This document shows positions 1 to 14,033 of a DNA stretch of 64,000 bases, piece after piece (the first letter of the stretch is position 1; the number at the start of each line of letters is the position of its first letter). Below the pieces are notes generated by a model. It was not told the origin of the DNA. It did no database searches and saw only the letters and a program-made list of their open reading frames with translations. A program made the translations under genes and the position numbers. The stretch is from Zonotrichia leucophrys gambelii (lineage: Eukaryota > Chordata > Aves > Passeriformes > Passerellidae): assembly GCF_028769735.1 (NCBI RefSeq), contig NC_088194.1:876319-940318 (forward strand), in the 5' to 3' direction.

Positions 1-1
1 G

Positions 2-2687
<2,686 letters not shown>

Positions 2688-2699
2688 GGCGGCTCCTGG

Positions 2700-3194
2700 G
2701 GGACATCAGCAATGGCACCCTGAAGCCACGCTGGCACCCTGAGACACCCTGGCACTCTCACCCTCAGCCCTTGCACCGTGAAGCCGCCCTGGTACCCTGA
2801 GGCCACCCTGGCACTCTCACCCCTCCCGGGCTCTGCCCACGCCATTCAGCACACATATGACGTCATTCGGTAGTGACGTCACGCGTGAACGCGGCCCGCC
2901 GTGACGTCACGCAGCAGTGACACCAACCCCCACACACCGAGTCGCCATGACATCACTCACCCCCGGGCACCCGTGACGTCACCGGCCCGGCCGCCACACC
3001 GGGCATGTCGTCGCCGATGCTCTGTGACGTCGATCTGACGTCATCACACACGTCACGCAGACGCCGCGCGGCCGCGCGCGTGTCCCTCAGAGCCCGGCGC
3101 CGCCGAGTTCCCGCCGCGGCGCGCGCGGATGACGTCACTGCCGGGACCGAGCCGGCCGCGTGTTTCCCGGGAACTTCCGGTTCCGGGGGCGGAG
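2700..3194. promoter_or_regulatory. Bidirectional CpG-island promoter with CRE cluster, METTL25B/ISG20L2
   Basis: Region between the METTL25B ATG (2687) and the end of a likely non-coding ISG20L2 first exon (donor GGAG|GTGAGC, exon end 3194). It holds six perfect TGACGTCA palindromes at 2858, 2874, 2902, 2974, 3036 and 3130, and near matches at 2948 (TGACATCA) and 3025 (TGACGTCG). ETS-like CTTCCGG sits at about 3173. The whole stretch is dense in CpG. No TATA box is evident. Short CCTGGCACYCTGA repeats occupy 2715-2825. Confidence 0.8.
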
Positions 3195-3526
3195 GTGAGC
3201 GGGGGTATGGGCGAAACCGGGGGGCTCCGGTACCGGGGGTCGGGGATTGCCGGGGCCGGGAGTCCCGGGGGTCGGGGTTTCCCGATACCGGCACTCCCTT
3301 GGGTCGGGGGCTGTCGGTACCGGGAGTCCCGAGGGTCGGGGTTTCCCGGTGCCGAGAGTCCGGTGGTCGGAGATTCTCGGTACCAGGAGTCCCGGGGGTC
3401 GGGGTGTCCCGGTACCGGCGGTCCGGGAGTTCCCAGTGCCAGGAGTCCCGGGGGTGGGGGGTTCCCGGTACCCGGGGTTTCCCGGTGCCCAGGGTCCCGC
3501 CGCTGACCCCCCTCTCCGCCCCACAG
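3195..3526. repeat. ISG20L2 5'UTR intron filled by ~30-bp GC-rich repeat
   Basis: The inferred intron runs from GTGAGC (3195) to CCCCACAG (3526). Units are variants of CGGTACCGGGAGTCCCGGGGGTCGG, about ten copies. The same GGTACCGG word recurs in the coding repeat of the next exon. Confidence 0.75.
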
Positions 3527-3536
3527 CGTCCCCGCC

Positions 3537-6277
3537 ATGGACGATCTGATCCTCAACGTTGACTTCTCCGCCCCGGAGCGCCGCTCCAAGAAAGAACCGG
3601 GGAACCGAAAGCACCAGAACTTCGTGCGGCGGCGCCGGGAGCTCGAGCGCCGCGGGGTCCTGCGGCAGAAACAGCTCCCGGCAGCAGCACCGGGAGCGCC
3701 CCGGCCGGGCCGGACACGGCGTGGGGGGGCCAAACGCTGCCCCAAGGAGAACGGTGCTGCCACCACCTCCCGGTGCTCTCCGGTATCGCAGAACGGCCCC
3801 AAGGACAAGGCTCGGGGGGCGGCACAGAACGGTGTCACCGGTACCGGAGCCAAGGGGAAAGATCAGGGGGAGGCCCAGAACGGCCCCACCGGTACCGGTG
3901 CCCCCACTCAGAACAAGACCAAGGCTCGGGGGGCGGCCCAGAAGGGCCCCACCGGTACCGGGGCCAAGGCCAAGGCTCGTGGGGCTGGCAGTGCCCCCCC
4001 GGTGCCCTCCAAGCTGGTGGCCCTGGACTGTGAGATGGTGGGCACGGGCCCCGGGGGTCGCACCAGCGCCCTGGCGCGCTGCAGCATCGTCACCTATGAG
4101 GGGGACGTGGTGTACGACCAGTACGTGCGGCCCGAGGCGGCCATCGTGGATTACCGGACCCGCTGGAGCGGCATCCGCCCGCGGCACATGGCACAGGCCG
4201 TGCCCTTCCGCCGGGCACAGCAGCAGGTCAGCCTGCGTGGCACACAGAGAGGGATGGGCACGGGGATGTGTGGGGCTGGGCTTGGGGGACATGGGGATGT
4301 GGGGTATGGGGTGTGGGGGACAATCGCCACAGGGCAGGGAGGGACAATCCTTGTGCCCCACATGGCAGGAGGGGACAGTCCCTGTACCCCAAGGACAATC
4401 CCTGTGCCCCTGGGGACAATCCCTGTGCCCGCAGGGCAGGAGGGGACAGTCCCTGTACCCCAGAGACAATCCCTGTGCCCCTGGGGACAACCTTTGTGCC
4501 CCAGAGGGCAGGAGGGGACAATCCCTGTGCCCTGGAGACGATCCCCACAGGGCAGGGGGGACAATGCCTGTGCCCCAGGGACAATCCCTGTGCCCCATGG
4601 ACAGTCCCTGTGCCCCACATGGAAATTGGGGACAGTGCCTGTGCCCTACAGGGCAGGTCAGGGACAATGCCTGTGCCCAGGGCATAATCTCATGGCAGGG
4701 AGGGACAATCCCTGTGCCCCACAGGACAGGGAGGGACAACCCCTGTGCCCCTTGTGCCCATAGGGCAGTCAGGGAGAATCCCTGTGCCCCACAGGGCAGG
4801 AGGGGACAATCCTCAGAGGGCAGGACAGGGACAATCCCTGTGTCCCAGGGACAATGGGGAGAACTCATGGGCTGGGGCAGGGAGTGAGGGGTTGCAGTGC
4901 CACGGGTGGAGGGCACAGGGTTGAGATCTGCAGCCCAGGGGGCACAGGGATTGTCCCCATCTGCCCTCTGGGGCACAGGGTTTGTCCCGGGGACACAAGG
5001 ATTGTCGCCCCCTGCCCTGTGGGGCACAGGGATTGTCCTTGGGGCATAGGGATTGTCCCTGCCTTACCCTGTGGGGCACAGGGATTGTCCCCCCCTGCCC
5101 TGTGGGGCACAGGGATTGTCCACCCTTGCCCTGTGCGGGTCACAGGGATTGTCTCAGGGGTACAAGGATTGTCCCCACCCTGCACCACCCCCACTCATCC
5201 CCACACTGCCCCAAGGGGCTGCCCCCATTCCTAGGGGGGCAGAAACTTCCCCCAGAGCAGGGCTGGCCCTGCTGGGGTCTCACCCCCCTCTCTCGTGCAG
5301 GTGCTGCAGATCCTTGCTGGCAAGGTGGTGGTGGGCCACGCCATCCACAACGACTTCAAGGCTCTGCATTACTGCCACCCCAAAGCCCTGACCAGGGACA
5401 CGTCGCAGATCCCGCTGCTGAACCGCAGGGCTGGCTTCCCTGAGAACGTCAACATCTCCCTGAAACGCCTCACCAAGGCCCTGCTCAACCAGGACATCCA
5501 GGTACCCTGGGCAGCCCCTCACCACCCCAGGGGACAGTGGGGAGGGAGGGGGAAAGGTCTGAGGCACCCTGAGTTCAGCCGTGGCTGCCAGTCCTGGAGT
5601 GAGGCTGCCCCGTGCCTCAGTTTCCCTTTCCCTGTCAGCTCAACCCCTGCAGCCTTGGGAGGTTTTTTTCCCTTTATGCACATCCCACAGCTTTGTCTGC
5701 ACCTCCCCAATTTTCTCTGTATCCCCAAATCTGCCTGTACTCCCCTAAGCTCCCTGCACCCCCCTAAATCTCCCTGTACCCCCAAATCTGCCTGCATCCT
5801 CCCTAAATCCCCCTGCACCCCCTAAGCTCCCTGCACCCCCCCAGAGCTTCCTGTACCCCCAAATCTGCCTGCATCCCTTTAAGTTTCTCTATACTCTCCT
5901 AAGCTCCCTGCATCCCCCCCAAACCTGTCTCTACCCCCTAAGCTCTCTGCATCCCCCCCAAATCTCTCTATACCCCCCTAAGCTCCCTGTATCCCCCTAA
6001 ATCTCCCTGCATCCCCCCAGAGCTTCCTCTACCCCCAAATCTTCTGCATCCCCCCACCCCACAGCTGCCTGCACTCCCTAATCTCTGTACATCCCCCCCC
6101 TCTCCCAGTTGTGGCTGCCCCCCCAAACTGGGAGCTGTGGCCACTTTGTGTCTGTGCCCACAGGTGGGGAAAAGCGGCCACTCCTCGGTGGAAGATGCCC
6201 GAGCCACCATGGAGCTCTACAAGGTGGTGGAGCAGGAGTGGGAGCAGCACCTGCAGCAGAACCCCGAGCAGAAGTGA
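3537..6277 (+). CDS. ISG20L2: ISG20L2, nucleolar DEDDh 3'-5' exonuclease
   Basis: Three coding exons: 3537-4226 (230 codons), 5301-5501 (67 codons) and 6164-6277 (37 codons plus TGA), all phase 0, total 334 residues (human about 353). The basic N-terminus ([15 protein letters not shown]) matches the family. Residues 85-155 are a low-complexity linker with a roughly 60-bp in-frame repeat ([14 protein letters not shown]). Catalytic motifs of the DEDDh exonuclease fold: LDCEMVG with D164 and E166 (Exo I), HAIHND with D248 (Exo II), GHSSVEDA with H303 and D308 (Exo III). Every catalytic residue is present, so the enzyme should be active. Known family role: a nucleolar exonuclease in 5.8S rRNA 3' processing. 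The stop codon lies inside the first unit of a 22-bp minisatellite. ATTAAA at 8101 is a possible but weak poly(A) signal. Confidence 0.95.
4320..4860. repeat. Minisatellite, ISG20L2 intron between coding exons 1 and 2, first orientation
   Basis: Tandem GGGACAATCCCTGTGCCCC-type units of about 20-50 bp, with CACAGGGCAGGAGG joining segments. It pairs with the reverse-complement array at 4905-5180. Confidence 0.9.
4905..5180. repeat. Same minisatellite in inverted orientation
   Basis: Units GGGGCACAGGGATTGTCCC are the reverse complement of the units at 4320-4860. About 45 bp of non-repeat sequence separates the two arms. Confidence 0.9.
5690..6105. repeat. C-rich minisatellite in last ISG20L2 intron
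   Basis: Units such as CCCCAAATCTGCCTGCATCC and CCCCCTAAGCTCCCTG. The first is the reverse complement of the GCAGGCAGATTTGGGG family at 14034-14905 and 16141-16885. Confidence 0.85.
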
Positions 6278-6915
6278 CACCCTGGGGGATCAGAGTGACA
6301 CCTGGGGGGCTCAGAGTGACACCCTGGGGGATCAGAGTGACACCCTGGGGGCTCAGAGTGACACCCTGGGGGGCTCAGTGACACCCTGGGGGATCAGAGT
6401 GACACCCTGGGGGATCAGAGTGACACCCTGGGGGCTCAGTGACACCCTGGGGGCTCAGTGACACCCTGGGGGCTCAGAGTGACACCTTGGGGGGCTCAGG
6501 GTGACACCCTGGGGGATCAGAGTGACACCCTGGGGGGATCAGAGTGACACCCTGGGGGGCTCAGTGACACCCTGGGGGGATCAGAGTGACACCCTGGGGG
6601 CTCAGAGTGACACCCTGGGGGGCTCAGTGACACCCTGGGGGGCTCAGAGTGACACCCTGGGGATCAGAGTGACACCTTGGGGGGCTCAGTGATACCCTGG
6701 GGGGCTCAGTGACACCTTGGGGGGCTCAGTGATACCCTGGGGACTCAGTGACACCCTGGGGGCTCAGAGTGACACCCTGGGGAGCTCAGTGACACCCTGG
6801 GGGCTCAAGTGACACCCTGGGGGCTCAGTGACACCCTGGGGAGCTCAGGGGACACCCTGGGGGGCTCAGTGACACCCTGGGGGGCTCAGTGACACCCTGG
6901 GGGATCAGAGTGACA
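6274..6915. repeat. 22-bp minisatellite in ISG20L2 3'UTR
   Basis: About 30 copies of GTGACACCCTGGGGGCTCAGA with small length changes (GGATCAGA variants). The first copy supplies the TGA stop of ISG20L2. Confidence 0.93.
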
Positions 6916-7200
6916 GCCCTGGCCTGGTCCTGCCTGTGGGAGGACCCAGAGTGACGCCCCCAGCCTGGTCCTGCTTTTAAGAGGGTTCCAGAGTGATGCC
7001 AACAGGGCTGGTCCTGCCCCTGGGGGGGCTCAGAGTGACACCCCCAGCGTGGTCCTGCCTTTTTGGGGGGGCCCACAGTGATGCCAACAGGGCCAGTCCT
7101 GCCTCTGAGGGGTCCCACAGTGACACCCCCAGCCTGGTTCTGCCTTTGGGGGGGCTCAGAGTGACACCCTGGGGGTCCCACAGTGACACCCCACAGCCGG
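6916..7200. repeat. Longer-period repeat downstream of ISG20L2
   Basis: About five units of 50-60 bp carrying CCTGGTCCTGCC, GGGGGGCTCAGAGTGACACC and GATGCCAACAGGG. It grows out of the preceding 22-bp array. Confidence 0.75.
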
Positions 7201-7539
7201 CCTGCCCTTCGGGCTCCCGTGAGGCCCCTGCATGGTCCCGTGGCTGAGGAGAGCCCGCGGCCCTGTCCCCGAGGCTGCGTAGCTTTGTGCCCTGTCCCAT
7301 GGCGTGGGCAGGGCCTGGTGGATGTTGTCCCCAACCTGCTCTTCCCCCTCCAGGCGGAGAGATAAATCTCCCCTCCAAGAAAGAGGGTCTCTGGGATTCT
7401 GCACCCCCAAAACGCTTCGGGGCTGCTGGAGAGACTTTGGGGCATCCTGAGCACACCGCCCCCATTGCTGGGGCGTGGGGAGTGGAGCAGGCTCCATCCT
7501 CCTCCCCAAACTACCTCTGTGGGCGCCGGGATCTGCCTG

Positions 7540-7870
7540 GGGGCTGCGGCTGGGATCGCATCCCTCTGCCAAATCCCTGCTCCGGGAGGTGGGGTCACAT
7601 CCCTGTGCAAAATCCCTGCTCTGGGAGCTGGGATCACATCCCTCTGCAGAGTCCTGGCTCCACTCCGGAGCTGGGATCGCATCCCTCTGCAAAATCCCTG
7701 CTCCGGGAGGTGGGGTCACATCCCTGTGCAAAATGTCCCGTTCTGCTCCGGAGCTGGGATCACATCCCTCTGCAAAGTCCCTGCTCCTGGAGCTGGGATC
7801 TCATCCCTGTGCAAAAAGTCCCGCTCCGGAGTTAAGGTCACATCCCTCTGCAAAGTCCCTGCTCTGGGAG
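7540..7870. repeat. ~45-60 bp minisatellite
   Basis: Seven or so units with the core TCACATCCCTCTGCAAAATC and CCTGCTCCGGGAGCTGGGA. It probably lies in or just past the ISG20L2 3'UTR. Confidence 0.85.
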
Positions 7871-8890
7871 CCGCTTTAATTGGTGAAATTCCACTTTCCA
7901 CATCATGCAAGGCGCGGGATGAAGCCGGGCAGGACGAGCAGCATCGCCCCATCCTGCCCGAGCCCCCCGCGCTGCCCCGGGGGTGACCTTGGGGGTCCCG
8001 GGGTGAATTCCCCCAGCGCTGCCCCGGGAACACCCCCGGAGGGCAGCCCGATCCTTGTCGGGAACCGCTTTGAACTGAAAGCTTTATGTGCAAAATCCTA
8101 ATTAAAAAGAAATGATTCAAGAGCTCTTCCCTTGGCTGGCGGCGGGAGGAGCCCCCGGTGCCGGTGGGCGGGAGCGGGGGGTCTCTTACCGGGCCATCAC
8201 CCGGCACCCTCCGCCATCTGCTCTTCCTCCACCTCCTCTTCCTGCCAGAGCCGAGCTGGCCCCTTCCCGACCCCCCTGCACCTCGTTTTCTCCCCGGTGC
8301 CGCCGTTACCGGGAGCGGTGCCGGTGCCGAGCCCGCAGCCGCCCCCGCCGGGCTGGCCGCGGCCCCGAGCCCCCGCCGTGCGTCATTTTTTCCAGCTTTT
8401 CCTCGTGTTTACGTGGCTGCGCTTGGCTCGGGGCGCTGGAACCCGAGGGAGGCTTTTGGGGTACAGCAGGACAGGCCATTCCTCTTTTTTTGGGGGGATT
8501 TTGATCCTCCCGCAATGCTGGGGGCCGAGCATCCCACGGAGCTTGCGGGGTTTTGGGGGCTCATTTCACCCGGGTGGGGGTGGGAAAAGCTGTGCGAGCC
8601 CCAAAATGCGGCGGGAGGTGGGAGGGCGGAGGAGCAGGCGGGAGCCTTTGTGTCTGCGCTGGCTCTGGCGGTGATTAGGGGCTTTACAGCGGTTATAAAT
8701 GGCCGGTCGTTAAAGGCCTTTATGGCCCTGGAAATGAGAAGCAGCCGGGCGGGCCCCAGCCCCCGGAGGGTGCGGGATGCGGGGCAGGGTCCGGGGGATG
8801 GCTGTGATCTCACCTTGGGGTCCCTCGTGGCTGGAACGGTGGGGTGCCGGCTGGAAGGTCGGGGCTGGGCGATCCGGTAATGGAAGGTCC
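7871..8890. other. Unique GC-rich intergenic sequence, no gene seen
   Basis: Single-copy sequence between two arrays. It contains ATTAAA at 8101 (weak poly(A) candidate for ISG20L2) and an AT-richer island at about 8690-8735 with TTATAAA and TTTATGG words inside GC-rich DNA. No credible coding exon on either strand. Confidence 0.5.
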
Positions 8891-8894
8891 GGGC

Positions 8895-10060
8895 TGGGCG
8901 ATCGTAATGGGAAGGTCCGGTGGCTGGTCAGGGTCTGGCAGGCGGGTTCTGGAGCTGAGTGAGGGTCCCAGGGTTGGGCTGGATCAGGGTCTGGGGCCCG
9001 GGCGGGGCCCTGGGGTTGAGGAAGGGTCCAGAACCAGGGCAGGGTCCTGGAGCTGAGGGTCCCAGACCAAAGTCCTGGAGCTGAATAAGGGTCCTGGGGT
9101 TAAGGGTTTGGAACTGGGGGCAGGGTCCTGACTGGTAGGTCCTGAAGCTGATAAGGGTCCAAAAAGCCAGGTCGGGCTGAGTGAAAGTCCTGGAGTTAAG
9201 GTTGACTGGCAGGTCCTGGGATAGGTCGTTAAGTTAGAACCAGGCAGGGTCCTGGAGCTGAGTGAGGGTCCCAGCGTTGGGCTCCCGGGTGGGGTCCTGC
9301 AGCTGAGTAAGGTTTTGGATCCAGGGCAGGGTTCTGGAGCTGAATAAAGGTCCTGGAGTTAAGGTTTTGGAACCAGGACAGATTCCTGGAGCTGAGGAAA
9401 GGTCCAGATCCAGGAAAGGTCCTGGAGCTGAGGTAGGGTTCTGGAGCTGAGGAGGAGTCCTAGAGCTGAATAAGGGTCCTGGAGTTAAGGCTTTAGAACC
9501 AGGGCAGGGTTCTGAAGTTGAGGAGGGGTCCTGGAGCTGAGTGAGGGTCTCAGCCCACGGCAGGGTCCTGGAGCTGAGGAGGGGTCCTGGCCCAGGGCAG
9601 GGTCCTGGAACTGAGCAGGGGTCCTGGAGCTGAATAAAGGTCCTGGAGTTGAGTAAGGGTCTGGAACCAGGGCAGAGTACTGGAGCTGAGAAAGGTCCTG
9701 GAGCTGAGTAAGGGTCCTGGAATTAAGGGTCTGGAATCAGGTCAGGGTCCTGGAGCTGAGTGAGGGTCCAGAGGCAGGGCAGGGTCCTGGAGCTGAGTAA
9801 GGGTCCTGGAATTAAGGGTCTGGAATCAGTTCGGGGTCCCTGGAGCTGAGTGAGGGTCCAGAGGCAGGGCAGGGTCCTGGAGCTGAGTGAGGGTCCAGAG
9901 GCAGGGCAGGGTCCTGGAGCTGAATAAGGGTCCTGGAATTAAGGGTCATGAACCAGGGCAGGGTCCTGGAGCTGAGGAGGGGTCCTGGAGCTGAGTGAGG
10001 GTCGCCAGCCCAGGGCAGGGTTTGGAAGCAGGGCAGGTCCTGGAGCTGAGCACGGCTCCC
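8895..10060. repeat. ~20-40 bp minisatellite
   Basis: Repeats of GGGTCCTGGAGCTGAGTGAG with AATAAGGGTCCTGGAATTAA variants, dozens of copies. Confidence 0.92.
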
Positions 10061-10914
10061 AGCCCGGGTCAGCCCCCGCCGGGGCCGCCCGGCAGAGCTC
10101 CGGGGCACGTGTGCTCCGTCCCGCCGCACAGCCGGGGGTCGCAGCGGCCGCGGGGCCGGGCCGGGCTCGCTCTCGCCGTCCAGCTGTGTTTCCAGCTGTG
10201 TCTCATTTCCGCAGCGGCCGTGGCCGTGGCCAGAGGCGGGGGGTGGGGGCCGCGTCCCGCCAGCTGCCGAACATTTGTGGGGACGTGGGGAGGGGGACAG
10301 CGGTGACCTGGCCTTGCTCAGGCTTCACCCCGCACACAGAGGAGCCCCCCGTGTTCTCTCCCAAATTGGGGTGACCCCAAACACCTTCAGCTCCTTTATG
10401 GGGTGGGGGTACCCAACAGCCCCTCCCAGCACTGAGGAGGGGGAAACATCCCCAAGCACCCCCCAATCCTCCCAGGAGGGGCTCTGGGGCACCGACAGCA
10501 TTTTGGGGGGGTCCCTGAGCAGCGATGGAGCCCTGCCCGGGCTGGGGGGGTTTGCACTCGGGATTTCTGCGGTTTGCGAGGATTTCTGCCGGGAAAAGGG
10601 GGTGGATGGTGCCGGATGTTTCCGCAGGCTGAGCCAGCTGGGGCTGCTGCTGCTGCCCTGGCAGCGGCACAGGGAATCCGTGCCCTTCCCGGGGGTGACC
10701 GCCGCTCCGGGGGGGTTATTTGGGGCCAGGCCTTCACCGGCATGGGAGGGAGGGAGGGAGAGGAGGGTGCGGTGCGAAGGCTTCATCCGCCCTTCCCGGC
10801 ACAATCCCTTCCAGATGTGGGGCTGTGCCTCACTGGGTGATGGTACCAGCACGGGGGGCCCTGGGGGTTTGCAGGCAGATCCCACCCCAGACCCGCCACC
10901 CACCTACCCCGGAA
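10061..10914. other. Unique GC-rich intergenic sequence
   Basis: No repeat period and no recognisable exon. It separates two arrays upstream of CRABP2. Confidence 0.5.
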
Positions 10915-12350
10915 TGGAGATGATTTTATCTTCCCCCCTAGAATAGAGATGATTTTTTCCCCCCTGAAATTGAGATGATATTTTTTCCCCCCTGGAATAA
11001 AGATGATTTCCCCCCCACCCCTGGAGTGGAGATTATTTTCCCCCCCCTGAATGGAAATTATTCCCCCCCCCCCCGAAATAGAGATGATTTTTCCCCCTTG
11101 AAATGGAGATGATTTTTTCTCCCTCCCTGAATGGAGATGATTTTTCCCCCCTGGAATAGAGATGATTTTTTTTTCTCCCACCCTTGAAATAGAGATGATT
11201 TTTCCCCCTTGAAATGGAGATGATTTTTTCACCCCTCCCCCGGAATGGAGATGATTTTTCCTCCTGGAATAAAGATAATTTTTCCCCCTTGAAATGGAGA
11301 TTATTTCTCCCACCCCTGAATGGAGATGATTTTTTTTCCCCTAGAATGGAGATGATATTTTTTCCCCCCTGGAATAGAGATTATTTCCCCCCTCCAGAAT
11401 GGAGATGATATTTTCCCCCCTGGAATAGAGATTATTTTTCCCCTCTAGAATGGAGATGATATTTTTTTCCCCCTAGAATGGAGATTATTTTTGTTTCCCC
11501 CCTAGAATAGAGATTATTTCCCCCCCCTAGAATGAAGATGACTTTTTCACCCTGACATGGAGATGATTTTCCCCCTTCCCTCGGAATGGAGATGATTTTT
11601 CCTCCTGGAATAAAGATGATTTTTTCCCCCCTCTGAATGGAGATGATTTTTCCCCCCTAAAATGGAGATGATTTTTGTTTCCCCCCTAGAATGAGATTTT
11701 TTCCCCCTTAGAATGGAGATGACTTTTTCCCCCTGAAATGGAGATGATTTCCCCCCTCCCGAATGGAGATGGTATTTTTTCCCCCTAGAATGGAGATGAT
11801 TTTTGTTTCCCCCCTAGAATAGAGATTATTTTTGTTTCTCCCCTGAATGGAGATGATTTTTTTTCCCCTAGAATGGAGATGATATTTTTTCCCCCCTGGA
11901 ATAGAGATTATTTTTCCCCCCTCTGAATGGAGATGATATTTTTTCCCCTAGAATGGAGATGATTTTTGTTCCCCCCCTAGAATAGAGATTATTCCCCCCC
12001 CTAGAATGAAGATGACTTTTTCCCCCCGAAATGGAGATGATTTTCCCCCTTCCCTTGGAATGGAGATGATTTTTCCTCCTGGAATAAAGATGATTTCCCC
12101 CCTCCCGAATGGAGATGATTTTTTCCCCCTAAAATGGAGACGATTTTTTCCCCCCTAGAATGGAGATGATTTTTTCCCCCCTGGAATAGAGATTATTTTT
12201 TCCCCCCTAAAATGGAGATGATTTTTTTTCCCCCTGGAATGGAGATGATTTTTTTTCCCCTAGAATGGAGATGATTTTTGTCCCCCCCCCTAGAATAGAG
12301 ATTATTTTTCCCCCCTTGAAATGGAGATTATTATTTCCCCCCATTTCCCT
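10915..12350. repeat. ~25-bp minisatellite, 1.4 kb
   Basis: More than 50 copies of GAATGGAGATGATTTTTTCC followed by a run of C and CT. Variants carry AATAGAGATTATT. The strand asymmetry is strong (purine core plus pyrimidine tract). Confidence 0.95.
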
Positions 12351-12844
12351 CAGTTTTAGAGCCAACCCCAGCCACTCCACACGGGGGGAGGCCTCTCCTG
12401 CACCTCTGGAGTGACAGATTTGGGGTGACCCCTCCCCAGCCCGTCCCTCTGTCTGTCCGTGCCCTGCTGCAGGTGAGGCTGTGCCAGAGCCCGGTGAGCA
12501 ATCCTGTTCTTCAGGGGATTAGGGATGAGCAAGCCGGGACTTGGCCCCAACCGGAGCTTCTGGGGGCACTGGGGGGATGTGACCACGAGCAGGGGGGGCT
12601 CTGTGAAACCTTTTCACCTTAAATCAGAGAAGATTCCTCTCCTCCTTCCATCCCAGAGCTCCTGCTCAACCAGAAACGCCATTTCTGGCTTTTCTTGCCC
12701 AGAAGCGGCCCCGAGGCACAGCCGGCCCTTCCCAGGGCTGGGAAACCTCGGGAAATCCCTCGGAGCTGCTTTTACCCGGCTGGGAGAGGGGGATCCACCT
12801 GCCCGTGGCAGCTCCGGTGAGCGCAGACACGGCTGGGGCTTTGG
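12351..12844. other. Unique sequence between arrays upstream of CRABP2
   Basis: About 490 bp without repeats. No coding exon recognised. Confidence 0.5.
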
Positions 12845-13905
12845 AGGGAGCTTTTGTGTGAGTTTTGAATTTTTGTGTGAGTTTTTGTGTGAGTTTTGAG
12901 TTTTTGTGTGAGTTTTTGTGTGAGTCTTGTGAATTTATGTGTGAATTTTTGTGTGAGTTTTGAATTTTTGTGTGAGTTTTGAATTTTTGTGTGTTTTTGT
13001 GTGAATTTTGAATTTTTGTGTGAGTTTTTGTGTGTCTTGTGAGTTTATGTGTGAATTTTTGTGTGTGTTTTGAATTTTTGTGTGAGTTTTTGTGTGAGTC
13101 TTGTGAGTTTATGTGTGAATTTTTGTGTGACTTTGTGTGTGAATTTTTGTGTGAGTTTTTGTGTCAGTTTTTGATTTTATGTGTGAATTTTTGTGTGAGT
13201 TTATGTGTGATTTTTTTCTGTGAGTTTGGGAATGTTTGTGTGAGTTTGAGTGTGAATTTTTGTGAGTTTTTTGAGTTTATGTCTGAATTTTTCTGTGAGT
13301 TTGGGAGTATTTGTGTGAGTTCGTGTGTGAATTTTTGTGTGAATTTTTTTGTGAGTTTTTGAGTTTGTGTCTGAATTTTTTGTGTGAATTTTTTGTGTGA
13401 GTTTGTGTGTGAATTTTTGTGCGAGTTTTTGTGTGAGTTTATGTGTGATTTTTTTCTGTGAGTTTGGGAGTGTTTGTGTGAGTTTGAGTGTGAGTTTTTG
13501 TGTGAATTTTTGTGAGTTTTTTGAGTTTATGTCTGAATTTTTCTGTGAGTTTGGGAGTGTTTGTGTGAGTTCGTGTGTGAGTTTTTGTGTGAGTTTCTGA
13601 GTTTGTGTCTGAATTTTTTGAGAGTTTATGTGTGAAATTTTTGTGTGAGTTTTTGTGTGAATTTTTGTGAGTTTTTTGAGTTTGTGTCTGAATTTTTCTG
13701 TGAGTTTGGGAGTGTTTGTGTGAGTTCGTGTGTGAGTTTTTGTGTGTTTTTTGTGTGAGTTTTTGTGTGAGTTTGTGAGTTTATATGTGAATTTTTGTGT
13801 GAGTTTTTGAGTTTTGTGTGTGAATTTTTGTGTGAGTTTTTGTGTGAGTTTATATGTGATTTTTTTTCTGTGAGTTTGGGAGTGTTTTTGTGTGAGTTTG
13901 AGTGC
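12845..13905. repeat. T/G-rich minisatellite, ~1.06 kb
   Basis: Interleaved GTGTGAGTTTTT and GTGTGAATTTTT words in higher-order units of about 100 bp. It contains very many GTGAGT hexamers on the plus strand. Confidence 0.93.
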
Positions 13906-14033
13906 GATGGTGACGCTGGGAAAGTCGAGGATCAAACCCACGTGTGCACAAGTGAGCACAGGCACCCACACGTGCCCGTGCCAGCGTCACACAGCTGTGC
14001 AAACACGCGTGCCCTGGGCACACTCGGGGGGTA

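Noticed and set aside
3135..5027. 630-residue minus-strand open frame over ISG20L2
   Set aside because: It crosses two introns and is antisense to ISG20L2 exon 1; composed mainly of repeat translation.
12425..12899. Short plus-strand frames before the T/G-rich array
   Set aside because: No similarity to a known family that I recognise and no flanking exon signals.
13201..13971. 256-residue Thr-Gln-Lys-rich minus-strand frame
   Set aside because: Reverse translation of the GTGTGAGTTTTT array; no conserved feature.
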